A stretch of DNA of 64,000 nucleotides from Geomonas ferrireducens. GTDB lineage: Bacteria > Desulfobacterota > Desulfuromonadia > Geobacterales > Geobacteraceae. The position numbers and the translations under genes were made by a program. The stretch is taken from assembly GCF_004917065.1 (NCBI RefSeq), contig NZ_SSYA01000001.1, positions 1,310,161-1,374,160 on the forward strand, given 5' to 3'. Below the pieces are notes generated by a model. The model saw only the letters and a list, made by a program, of their open reading frames with translations. It was not told the origin of the DNA and did no database searches. The first letter of the stretch is position 1, and each line of letters opens with the position of its first letter. Below, in pieces: positions 54,655 through 62,389 of this stretch.

Positions 54655-54682
54655 TTGACAATGAAACGCCCCTCTCTAGACT
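54655..54682 (+). promoter_or_regulatory. Probable promoter of the pyruvate oxidase-like gene
   Basis: TTGACA at 54655-54660, 16-base spacer, and TAGACT at 54677-54682, about 49 bases before the ATG. Confidence 0.55.
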
Positions 54683-54730
54683 GTTGGAGTCAAATTAGAA
54701 ACAACAAATCTAATGAACAAGGGAGGTCTC

Positions 54731-56524
54731 ATGGCAACAGCCAGCGATTACCTGGTGCAGCGCCTCTACGACTGGGGGGTGCGCAGGGTGTACGGCTACC
54801 CCGGGGACGGCATCAACGGGGTGATGGGCGCCTTGAACCGGGAACAGGAGAAGGTCTCGTTCATTCAGACGCGCCACGAGGAGGAGGCCGCCTTCATGGC
54901 GTGCGCCCACGCTAAGTTCACCGGCGAGGTCGGCGTCTGCATCGCCACCTCCGGCCCGGGCGCCATACACCTGTTGAACGGTCTTTACGATGCGAAGCTC
55001 GACCACCAGCCCGTAGTGGCGATCGTGGGGCAGCAGGCAACCACGGCCATGGGGGCGGACTACCAGCAGGAAGTGGACCTCCTCTCGCTTTTCAAGGATG
55101 TGGCCCATCACTACGTGCACATGGCGACCAGTGCTGCACAGGTCCGGCAACTGGTGGACCGCGCCATACGGATCGCCCTCGCCGAGCGCACCGTCACCTG
55201 CGTCATCCTTCCCAGCGATATCCAGGAGGAGGACGAGGTAGCCGCGCCGGTCCGCAAGCACGGCTCGACCTTCACCGGGCTTGGTTTTTCACGGCCGGAG
55301 GTGCTCCCCCTACGCGACGAGCTGCAGCGGGCGGCGGCAGTTCTTAACGCGGGAAAGAAGGTGGCGATGCTGGTCGGTGCCGGTGCCCTCGGTGCCGGCG
55401 AGGAGGTTTCCATCGCAGCGGAGAAACTGGGCGCCGGTGTCGCCAAGGCACTCCTCGGCAAGGCGGTCCTTCCGGACGGTCTCCCTTACGTGACCGGCTC
55501 CATCGGTCTTCTAGGCACGAAGCCAAGCTGGGAAATGATGAAGGAGTGCGACACCCTGCTCATGGTCGGCAGCGGCTTTCCATATGCCGAGTTTCTTCCC
55601 AAGGAGGGGCAGGCGCGCGGGGTGCAGATCGATATCAGCCCGAGGATGCTCGGACTGCGCTACCCGATGGAGGTCAACCTGCAGGGGGACGCGAGGCTCA
55701 CCCTGCGGGCGCTGATCCCGCTTCTGGAGCAGAAGCAGGACCGGTCGTGGCGTGAGGGGATCGAGAAGGACGTGGCGGAGTGGTGGGAGGTGCTTGAAGC
55801 GCGGGCGAAGCTCGCAGCGAACCCGATCAACCCGCAACTCCTCTTCTGGGAGCTCTCGGCACAGCTGCCGGACCAGGCTATCCTGACCTGCGATTCCGGC
55901 TCGGCGGCGAACTGGTACGCCCGCGATCTGAAGCTGCGCCGCGGCATGATGGCCTCGCTCTCCGGGGGGCTCGCCACCATGTGCCCCGGGGTTCCCTACG
56001 CGGTCGCCGCCAAGATGAACTATCCGGATCGTCCCGTTATCGCCATGGTCGGCGACGGCGCCATGCAGATGCAGGGGATCAACGGCATGGTGAACATCGC
56101 CAAGTACTGGAAGCAATGGAGCAACCCGAACCTTGTGATCCTGGTGCTGAACAACGGAGACTTGAACCAGGTGACCTGGGAGCAGCGGGTGATGAACGGC
56201 GACGCCAAGTTCGCGGCCTCACAGGACATCCCGCGCTTCCCATATGCAGGTTACGCCGAGATGCTCGGCCTCGACGGAATCAGGCTGGAGGACCCGGGGC
56301 AGGTGCGTGAGGCGTGGAAGACCGCACTGCGAGCGAAGCGGCCGGTGGTGATTGATGCCATGTGCGACCCGGACGTCCCCCCCCTGCCGCCGCACATCAC
56401 CTTCGAGCAGGCAAAGGGATTCGTCGCCTCGCTCTTCAAAGGGGATCCGAACCTTGGTGGCATCATGAGCCAGTCCGCCAAACAGATGATGTCCAAGCTC
56501 CTGGTGAAAAACGAGAAATCATAG
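54731..56524 (+). CDS. ThDP-dependent enzyme of the pyruvate oxidase (PoxB) type
   Basis: This 597-residue enzyme has the three-domain layout of ThDP/FAD decarboxylases. The catalytic Glu is in TRHEEEAAFMA near residue 49, the middle domain contains VGAGALGAGEEV, and the C-terminal ThDP site is in GDGAMQMQGINGMVNI with the NN end of the motif near residue 474. Overall similarity by eye is to pyruvate:quinone oxidoreductase and related pyruvate oxidases; acetolactate synthase is less likely because the neighbouring small subunit is absent. I use the ATG at 54731 with GGGAGG upstream. It is divergent from the quinol-oxidising ACIII operon, which fits a quinone-reducing enzyme. Confidence 0.85.
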   Translation: MATASDYLVQRLYDWGVRRVYGYPGDGINGVMGALNREQEKVSFIQTRHEEEAAFMACAHAKFTGEVGVCIATSGPGAIHLLNGLYDAKLDHQPVVAIVGQQATTAMGADYQQEVDLLSLFKDVAHHYVHMATSAAQVRQLVDRAIRIALAERTVTCVILPSDIQEEDEVAAPVRKHGSTFTGLGFSRPEVLPLRDELQRAAAVLNAGKKVAMLVGAGALGAGEEVSIAAEKLGAGVAKALLGKAVLPDGLPYVTGSIGLLGTKPSWEMMKECDTLLMVGSGFPYAEFLPKEGQARGVQIDISPRMLGLRYPMEVNLQGDARLTLRALIPLLEQKQDRSWREGIEKDVAEWWEVLEARAKLAANPINPQLLFWELSAQLPDQAILTCDSGSAANWYARDLKLRRGMMASLSGGLATMCPGVPYAVAAKMNYPDRPVIAMVGDGAMQMQGINGMVNIAKYWKQWSNPNLVILVLNNGDLNQVTWEQRVMNGDAKFAASQDIPRFPYAGYAEMLGLDGIRLEDPGQVREAWKTALRAKRPVVIDAMCDPDVPPLPPHITFEQAKGFVASLFKGDPNLGGIMSQSAKQMMSKLLVKNEKS

Positions 56525-56534
56525 GCTGCAAGCA

Positions 56535-56628
56535 CTCCTCCCCCCGGAGGGGGGAGGTTGGGAGGGGGGAAGCCGGGAACACGACGCTACGCGCCCCCTC
56601 CCTGGCCCTCCCCCTCCGGGGGAGGGGA
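56535..56628. repeat. Inverted pair of GC-rich palindromic repeats (copies 6 and 7)
   Basis: The unit at 56535-56570 and its reverse complement form at 56592-56628 face each other across about 21 bases. The same paired arrangement is seen at 48073-48168 and 61006-61092. It sits just after the pyruvate oxidase-like gene. The remaining ~120 bases up to the PPK2 gene hold its leader, with no other feature seen. Confidence 0.75.
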
Positions 56629-56747
56629 CGTCGCTTCCCGGCGAGGAGAGGTGCGCACGGCCAATGAGCCTCCCGCCGTTTCACTCTCATTGAAAACCGG
56701 GGAAACTGCGCTAGCCTCAAACTGTCGCAACCGACGAGGAGGGGCGC

Positions 56748-57620
56748 ATGAAAATTCAGACCGAGCAGTTCCGGGTGAAACCGAAAGACCAGGTGAAGCT
56801 GGCCAAGTCCCCCACCATGGTAGATCCGTTCTACCGCTCCAAGGAGGAGTACCGCGAGCTTCTGAACGAGCAGATCGAGCGCATGAGCGCCCTGCAGGGG
56901 CTCCTCTACGCGAATAACAGCTGGTCGATCCTGCTCATCTTCCAGGCGATGGACGCGGCGGGGAAGGACAGCATGATCAAGCACGTCCTCTCGGGGATCA
57001 ACCCCCAGGGATGTGAGGTCTACTCGTTCAAGCACCCGAGCGCGGAAGAGCTCGACCACGATTTTCTCTGGCGCAGCATGAGGCGTCTGCCCGAACGCGG
57101 GCGCATCGGCATCTTCAACCGCTCCTACTACGAGGAGGTGCTGATCGTCCGCGTGCACCCGGAGATCCTGGCCGGCGAAAACCTGCCTGACGCCCTGGCT
57201 GCCAGGAAAGGGATCTGGCATGACCGTTTCAGATCCATGACGGATTTGGAAGCGCACCTTACCCGCAACGGCACGCGCATCGTGAAGTTCTTCCTCCACG
57301 TCTCCAAGGATGAGCAGCGCAAGCGGTTCCTAGAGAGGATCGACAACCCGGAGAAGAACTGGAAGTTCGACCGGGGTGACATCGACGAACGCAAGCTCTG
57401 GAAGCGTTATATGGATGCCTACGAGGAGTGCCTGAACGCGACAAGCACCAAGGAATCACCCTGGTATGTCGTCCCGGCGGATGACAAGAAGAACGCGAGG
57501 CTCATCGTGGCGCAGGTGCTGCTGGACCTTTTGGAGGGACTCAAGATGAAATATCCGGAAGTGTCCCAGGAAAGACGGGATGAGTTGCAGAGGATTCGTC
57601 AGGAACTGGCAAAGGGCTGA
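56748..57620 (+). CDS. Polyphosphate kinase 2 family protein
   Basis: PPK2 enzymes transfer phosphate between polyphosphate and nucleotides. This 290-residue protein has the Walker A-like motif ([15 protein letters not shown], near residue 68), the second nucleotide loop region ([19 protein letters not shown], near 122), and the lid and Arg-rich segments ([20 protein letters not shown]). Whether it prefers AMP, ADP or GDP cannot be decided by eye. GAGGAGG lies upstream of the ATG. A GC hairpin (GAGGCGGC with GCCGCCTC) follows the stop codon. Confidence 0.92.
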   Translation: MKIQTEQFRVKPKDQVKLAKSPTMVDPFYRSKEEYRELLNEQIERMSALQGLLYANNSWSILLIFQAMDAAGKDSMIKHVLSGINPQGCEVYSFKHPSAEELDHDFLWRSMRRLPERGRIGIFNRSYYEEVLIVRVHPEILAGENLPDALAARKGIWHDRFRSMTDLEAHLTRNGTRIVKFFLHVSKDEQRKRFLERIDNPEKNWKFDRGDIDERKLWKRYMDAYEECLNATSTKESPWYVVPADDKKNARLIVAQVLLDLLEGLKMKYPEVSQERRDELQRIRQELAKG

Positions 57621-57673
57621 CAGCGAAGAGGCGGCTTGCGCCGCCTCGATTGAAGGTCGTACCTCGTGCTGTG

Positions 57674-57850
57674 TCATCGAGTAATGCCGCGGCCAGCCAA
57701 CAGAGCTGCCACGAGCATCACTACGGCGACAACCAGGAACAGGTAGAAGAGCAGTTTCGCGATACCGGCCGCCGCTGTTGCAATACCACCGAAGCCGAAT
57801 ACCGCAGCGATGATCGCGATGATGAAGAATATCACTGCCCAACGTAGCAT
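57674..57850 (-). CDS. DUF1328/YtjA-type small membrane protein (58 aa)
   Basis: This short frame encodes two membrane helices ([20 protein letters not shown] and [21 protein letters not shown]) joined by ATAAAGIAK. That is the exact layout of the DUF1328 family of small stress-associated membrane proteins. GGGGAGG lies 9 bases before the ATG at 57850. It stands alone and is convergent with the PPK2 gene. Confidence 0.85.
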   Translation of the reverse strand: MLRWAVIFFIIAIIAAVFGFGGIATAAAGIAKLLFYLFLVVAVVMLVAALLAGRGITR

Positions 57851-57972
57851 GACCTTTCACCTCCCCATGGTTCATTAACTTCCTTGTATAAAGTGTATCA
57901 TGGGGGATTTCGGCTTTAATAGCTTGTCTTTTTTTAATACTTGGAGTTGAAAAAGACACGGCTGACAAGAGA

Positions 57973-58000
57973 GGGGCCGACCCATTGTGGGGTCGGCCCC
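57973..58000 (-). terminator. Hairpin after the Cys-rich small protein gene
   Basis: An 11-bp perfect stem (GGGGCCGACCC with GGGTCGGCCCC, 6-base loop) just downstream of the minus-strand gene at 58005-58154, followed by TCTCTTGTC. Confidence 0.65.
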
Positions 58001-58004
58001 GCCT

Positions 58005-58154
58005 TTACTTGAGCTCCATCGGTTCGTCGCAACAGGTCGCTTCGATCTCGCAGGCGGCACCGCAGGTCTTGGACTTGCAGGCCCGTGTGACGGTCAGTTC
58101 AACCTCGCAATCCTCCGTGCTGCAGACCAGGACATCACCCTCTTCCACTTTCAT
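58005..58154 (-). CDS. Cys-rich small protein (49 aa), metallothionein-like layout
   Basis: A good ribosome site (AAAGGAGGA, spacing about 6) starts a 49-residue protein with eight Cys residues: a first pair around VCSTEDC, then ACKSKTCGAACEIEATCC. The acidic remainder suggests a metal-binding role, for zinc, copper or iron. I cannot assign a family. It has its own hairpin terminator and lies 71 bases beyond the stop codon of ligD on the same strand. Confidence 0.7.
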   Translation of the reverse strand: MKVEEGDVLVCSTEDCEVELTVTRACKSKTCGAACEIEATCCDEPMELK

Positions 58155-58225
58155 GGCCTTTCCTCCTTTGTTGGATAATTTTAACCAGGCCCGATTATAG
58201 CCGCTGTCTCACCGGTCGCAACCGC

Positions 58226-60904
58226 TCATCCCCGCTCCAGGTTTTCGATGCAACGTTCCAGGTCGATGCCGGGGCCGAGTACGCCGGCGAAGAGGTCGCC
58301 CATCCGCTCCAGGCGCCCTGGCATGGTCCGGATGGTGAACTGACCGGGGTCGAGCCCCGGCTTAACCTCCTCCCACTTGAGCGGCGCGGAGACCGGCGCG
58401 CCCGGACGGGGACGGATGCTGTAAGGGGCGGCAAGCGTCTGCCCCGGCTTATTCTGTAGGAAGTCGAGATAGACCCGTTTCTGCCGCAGTTTTGGGCTGC
58501 GTAGCAGGCTGGTGAACTCCGGGGTTTTGTGATGCGCCAGGGTTGCAACGATCTTCGCGAAGCCGCCCGCGGTGTCGTAGTCGTACTTCCCGCCAAGGGG
58601 GACGTAGATATGGATCCCGGTGGCGCCGGAGGTCTTGGGGAAGCTTGCGGCGCCCGCCTTTTCCAGCACCTCCCGCACCGCGAGCGCCGCGTCGATGACC
58701 TTTGCGAAGGGGATGTCTTCCGGGTCGAGGTCGATGACGAAATAGTCGGGATAGTCGAGCTGCTGCAGTCGCGAAAGCCATGGGTTGATCTCGATGCAGC
58801 CGAGATTCGCCATGTAGATCAGGGTCGCCTCGTCCTGGCAGATGAGGAACTTGATGTTCTTGTCGACGTGCTTCGAGAAAATCTCGCGGGTGGCGATCCA
58901 GGAGGGGGGAAGATCCCCGGTTTCCTTCTGGAAAAAGCCGGGTTCGGCGATGCCGTTGGGGGTGCGGTACAGCGATTCGGGGCGGTCGACAAGGTGCGGC
59001 AGCATGGCGTGGGCCACGGTCCGGTAGTAGGCGACGACGTCCCCCTTGGTGTATCCCTCCTGCGGCCAGAACACCTTGTCGAGGTTGGTGAGTTCGATGC
59101 GATGCCCGTCGAGCACCAGGGTCTCGTTCCGGCCGTTGCCGACGGAGTGCTCCTTCCTGCGCGAGGTGGGGCGGCTCTCCGCCGATGCGGGGGCGTCATC
59201 CGTCTTTGAGGGGGAAGGCGCGACTGTCAACGGCGCGGCGAGGGGCTCCGGTTCTGCGGCAGGCGGATGCGCAACCTCGGTCCGGACCAGTTCCCGCACC
59301 ACGCTCCTCGGATCCTTGTCCTCCCTGAGGCCCAGGAAAATCGGGTGGCGCATCACGTTCTCTTCTGTCCACTCGGAAAACTCCACCTCGCAGACCAGCT
59401 CGGGCCTGACCCACGTGATCGGCATGTCGGATTTTACCGGCATTTTGAAGGGAGAAGCGGCCTGTACCAGCGGTTGCAGCAGATCGTGCATCTCCTTGAG
59501 TCCGGCGTCGTCGAACCCGCCGCCCGCAAAGCCGATGCAGACCAGCCGTTCGTCCTCGTAGACGCCGAGCACCAAGGCGCCTAACCCCTTCCTGCTGCGG
59601 CGCGGCTCGGTGAAGCCGCAGATCACCGCCTCCTGCTGCATGCGGATCTTGATTTTCAGCCAGTCTTTACTCCTGCGGCCGGTCTGGTAGGTGCTCGTCG
59701 CCCGCTTGGCGAGGATACCTTCCAGGTTGTTGCGGCGGGCGAGGTCGAAGAACTCCCTGCCGTACTCCATGAGGTGGTCGCTGTAACGGATGTCCGGTAG
59801 GTCGGGGAGCAGGGTGTGCATTCTTCCCTTGCGGGCGAGAAGCGGCTGGTCGCGCAGGTCTTCCCCGTCCAGGTAGAGGAGGTCGAAGGCGAAGAAGCAG
59901 ATGTTGCCGCGCCCGGTGCGCTGGTAGTTTTGCAGCAGCTGGAACGAGGATCTGCCGCTTTCGTCCAGGGCGACCACTTCGCCGTCCAAGACGGCGTTAA
60001 GGTTTAGGGCGGCAAGGGAGCGCACCAGGGAAGGGAACTTGCGGTTGAAGGAGAGGTTGTTGCGGGAGTAGAGGAGCACGTCGGCACCGGAGAGTTCGGC
60101 GATGGTGCGGTAGCCGTCGAGCTTGATCTCAAAGAGCCAGTCCGGGTCGTCGAAGGGCTCGGCAGCCGAGGTGGCGAGCATGGGTGCAATCTGGTGCGGC
60201 ATCTCGGCGGGGGGGGCGGTGCCGGGAGTGTCTGACCTGTCCGACTGGTCCGACTGGGCTGGCAGAGCAGCCTGGGTATGCTGGGCCGCCCGCTCTGCCT
60301 CAAAGCTGCCGACGCGGAGCGCGGGCGCCCTCCCGGCGCGCAGGTCCTCGATGGTCACGTTGCTCACCACGGAGCGCTCCTGCAGGGTCACATCTTCGGT
60401 GCTTGCGAAGCGGTCGTTTTTCTTGATCAACAGCCAGGAGTTCCCCTTCTCCCCCTTGATCCGTACCAGAGCAAACTCACCGCTCACCTTTTCGCCGCGC
60501 AGGATGAACTTCAGGTCCCCTTTCCGCAGCCCCTCCCGCAGAAGCTCGAGGCTCCGCTCCCGCTCCTCGGAGGCAGCAGCGTGGAAGGTCCCGGTGTCCC
60601 AGATGATCACCTCCCCGGCGCCGTAATTGCCCTTCGGGATGACGCCTTCGAAATCGCCGTACTCGTAGGGGTGATCCTCGACCATCATGGCGAGCCTTTT
60701 CACCGACGGGTCCAGGGACGGTCCCTTCGGAATCGCCCAGCTCTTCAGCACCCCGTCGATCTCGAGGCGGAAATCGTAGTGCAGGTGCGAGGCCGCATGC
60801 TTGTGGATCACGAAGCGCAGCGCGTTCGAACCCTTCCCGCCCTGGCCCGACGGCTCGGGCGTCTTCCCCAGGTCCCGCTTGCGACGGTATTCCTCCAGCC
60901 CCAT
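58226..60904 (-). CDS. ligD: ATP-dependent DNA ligase D (multifunctional NHEJ enzyme)
   Basis: LigD repairs double-strand breaks with Ku. The 892-residue protein has all three modules in the order phosphoesterase, ligase, polymerase. The 3'-phosphoesterase domain (about 1-170) has FVIHKHAASHLHYDFRLE. The ligase domain has the adenylated Lys in EIKLDGYR near residue 262. The primase-polymerase domain (about 600-892) contains VIDLDPEDIPF and GATGIHIYVPL. I use the ATG at 60904 after AAAGGAGG; the frame is open to 61102 across a repeat but lacks a ribosome site. No ku gene is visible in the window. Confidence 0.93.
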   Translation of the reverse strand: MGLEEYRRKRDLGKTPEPSGQGGKGSNALRFVIHKHAASHLHYDFRLEIDGVLKSWAIPKGPSLDPSVKRLAMMVEDHPYEYGDFEGVIPKGNYGAGEVIIWDTGTFHAAASEERERSLELLREGLRKGDLKFILRGEKVSGEFALVRIKGEKGNSWLLIKKNDRFASTEDVTLQERSVVSNVTIEDLRAGRAPALRVGSFEAERAAQHTQAALPAQSDQSDRSDTPGTAPPAEMPHQIAPMLATSAAEPFDDPDWLFEIKLDGYRTIAELSGADVLLYSRNNLSFNRKFPSLVRSLAALNLNAVLDGEVVALDESGRSSFQLLQNYQRTGRGNICFFAFDLLYLDGEDLRDQPLLARKGRMHTLLPDLPDIRYSDHLMEYGREFFDLARRNNLEGILAKRATSTYQTGRRSKDWLKIKIRMQQEAVICGFTEPRRSRKGLGALVLGVYEDERLVCIGFAGGGFDDAGLKEMHDLLQPLVQAASPFKMPVKSDMPITWVRPELVCEVEFSEWTEENVMRHPIFLGLREDKDPRSVVRELVRTEVAHPPAAEPEPLAAPLTVAPSPSKTDDAPASAESRPTSRRKEHSVGNGRNETLVLDGHRIELTNLDKVFWPQEGYTKGDVVAYYRTVAHAMLPHLVDRPESLYRTPNGIAEPGFFQKETGDLPPSWIATREIFSKHVDKNIKFLICQDEATLIYMANLGCIEINPWLSRLQQLDYPDYFVIDLDPEDIPFAKVIDAALAVREVLEKAGAASFPKTSGATGIHIYVPLGGKYDYDTAGGFAKIVATLAHHKTPEFTSLLRSPKLRQKRVYLDFLQNKPGQTLAAPYSIRPRPGAPVSAPLKWEEVKPGLDPGQFTIRTMPGRLERMGDLFAGVLGPGIDLERCIENLERG

Positions 60905-61005
60905 GAGAACACCTCCTTTTGCTGCACATGAGTCTATCACAGCGAAAACCTCAGGCTCGCGGGACGACTTCATCATCTGCGCATTGTAAGTGGCGGTGGG
61001 CACAC

Positions 61006-61092
61006 GTCCCCCCGGAGGGGGGAGGGCGGGAGGGCGGGAGGGGGGAAGCACGTGGAGCCCCCTCCCTGTCCCTCCCCCTCCGGGGGCGGGGA
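61006..61092. repeat. Inverted pair of GC-rich palindromic repeats (copies 8 and 9)
   Basis: The unit at 61006-61048, with an extra GGGAGGGC duplication in its arm, faces its reverse complement form at 61057-61092 across 8 bases. It lies between ligD and the next operon. Confidence 0.75.
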
Positions 61093-61239
61093 CCCTCGGC
61101 AACTTAGTTTAGAGGTATGGTCATCCGGGGAGGGATTATCGCCATTTGTCTTTGACAACGGGAGACCGGCGGTTAGATTATTAGGCGTTGTCAATTTTAA
61201 GGAAGCGAGGCCCACTGAGGCGCAGAAAGGAGAAGCAAG

Positions 61240-61419
61240 ATGAAGGTTCAGGAAATCAAGGAAATAGCACAACGTATGGAGATCCCCTGCGGCAAGTTGA
61301 AAAAGGGCGAATTGATCCGCCTAATCCAAAGCACAGAAGGGAATATCGCGTGTTTCGATTCGGGGCAGTCGGGGCAGTGCGGCCAGCAGGGGTGCCTCTG
61401 GGCCGAAGACTGCAACTGA
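61240..61419 (+). CDS. SAP/Rho-N-like small Cys-rich protein (59 aa)
   Basis: The first ~30 residues (VQEIKEIAQRMEIPCGKLKK, then GELIRLIQ) match the SAP or Rho N-terminal helix-extended-helix motif, which often contacts nucleic acid. The C-terminal part carries four Cys (IACFDSGQSGQCGQQGCLWAEDC), consistent with a metal site. AAAGGAG lies upstream of the ATG. The gene is followed 24 bases later by another small gene and probably shares its transcript. The function is unknown. Confidence 0.75.
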   Translation: MKVQEIKEIAQRMEIPCGKLKKGELIRLIQSTEGNIACFDSGQSGQCGQQGCLWAEDCN

Positions 61420-61443
61420 CGCCGGGACCGTAAAGGAGGCTCC

Positions 61444-61611
61444 ATGGACTTCGACTACACAAAGTACCGCTACCTCCCCGAGTGCAAGGACGGCTGCGGT
61501 GCGATAACCGACTGGCTTGAGAGCAGGGAAATGGCCCGCGAGGCGGGAGAAAATCATGGCAGATCCACAGGGCACAACTGGGTCCTGCGCGAAAAGATGA
61601 AGGAGGAATAG
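61444..61611 (+). CDS. Hypothetical small protein (55 aa)
   Basis: A perfect AAAGGAGG box precedes the ATG. The protein is hydrophilic, with a Cys pair (PECKDGCGA), a Trp in the middle (TDWLESREMAREAG) and a basic C-terminal helix. No family was recognised. It lies between the SAP-like and ferritin-like genes and is likely co-transcribed with them. Confidence 0.6.
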   Translation: MDFDYTKYRYLPECKDGCGAITDWLESREMAREAGENHGRSTGHNWVLREKMKEE

Positions 61612-61698
61612 GGGCTGCAGTCCATGCTATCAGCGCTTCATGCTGCCTGCAGGAGGGAAAACAGTGCGGACAACCAAAATCTATCCGGAGGTAACAGC

Positions 61699-62139
61699 AT
61701 GAACAGGGACGACATTCTCGATCAATTGGAAAAACTGATCCAGCTCGACGTCGACGCAACCCATGCGTACGATCAGGCGATCAAGAACGTTAACGAGCCG
61801 ATCATCAAGGACAAGCTGATCCAGTTCCAGGCCGACCACAGAAAGCACATCGACCTTCTCTCGGCGAAGATGTTGGAACTGGGAGGGACGCCGCCGGAGC
61901 TCAGTTCGGACTTCAAAGGTTTCCTGATCTCCGGCTTCACCGCTCTCAGGAGTCTGACCGGGACGAAGGGTGCCCTTGAGGCAATGGAGAGCAACGAGCG
62001 GCTCACCACAAGCCGCTACGAGGAGGCGTCGAAACTGGATCTTCCCGTCGATATTTCCGCCATCGTGCGCGCCAACTACGCCGACGAACAGCGCCATCTC
62101 TCCTTCATCCGCGAGGCGCTCCCGACGGTGCGCAAGTAA
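61699..62139 (+). CDS. Ferritin-like four-helix protein (PA2169/DUF2383 type)
   Basis: This 146-residue all-helical protein has the DUF2383-like pattern: ILDQLEKLIQLDVDATHAYDQAIK, then QFQADHRKHIDLLSAKMLELG, ERLTTSRYEEASK and ANYADEQRHLSFIREAL. The repeated Glu/Asp and His positions (DHRKHID and DEQRHLSF) could bind a metal as in ferritin-like folds. TCCGGAGGT lies upstream of the ATG at 61699; the frame is open further back. The role is not established, perhaps stress or oxygen protection. Confidence 0.8.
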   Translation: MNRDDILDQLEKLIQLDVDATHAYDQAIKNVNEPIIKDKLIQFQADHRKHIDLLSAKMLELGGTPPELSSDFKGFLISGFTALRSLTGTKGALEAMESNERLTTSRYEEASKLDLPVDISAIVRANYADEQRHLSFIREALPTVRK

Positions 62140-62198
62140 TCCGGGGGAGGTTTCTAACAGCGTCAGTGCGGTTCAAAGCCCGCGCGGTTCACCGATGA

Positions 62199-62237
62199 AA
62201 AGGGAGCCCGGGTCCGGCAGGATTCGGGCTCCCTTTG
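62199..62237 (+). terminator. Rho-independent terminator
   Basis: A perfect 12-bp stem (AAAGGGAGCCCG with CGGGCTCCCTTT, 14-base loop) followed by GTTAATG. It ends the small-protein and ferritin-like transcript. Confidence 0.8.
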
Positions 62238-62389
62238 TTAATGAAAAACAAAATGTTAGCGGCCTAACACTCCCTGGAACTGCGTCATTTCGACGTGTTG
62301 ACACGGGGGGGCTCTCATGTATCGTTGATGAGGTTTTGCGCCGATGCGTAAGGCCCATGGCGGGGACGTCACGGGCCGGGAGGTGGCGT

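Noticed and set aside
60905..61102. N-terminal extension of LigD through the repeat
   Set aside because: The extension is Pro/Gly low-complexity encoded by the GC-rich repeat; the ATG at 60904 has a perfect ribosome site and begins like other LigD proteins.
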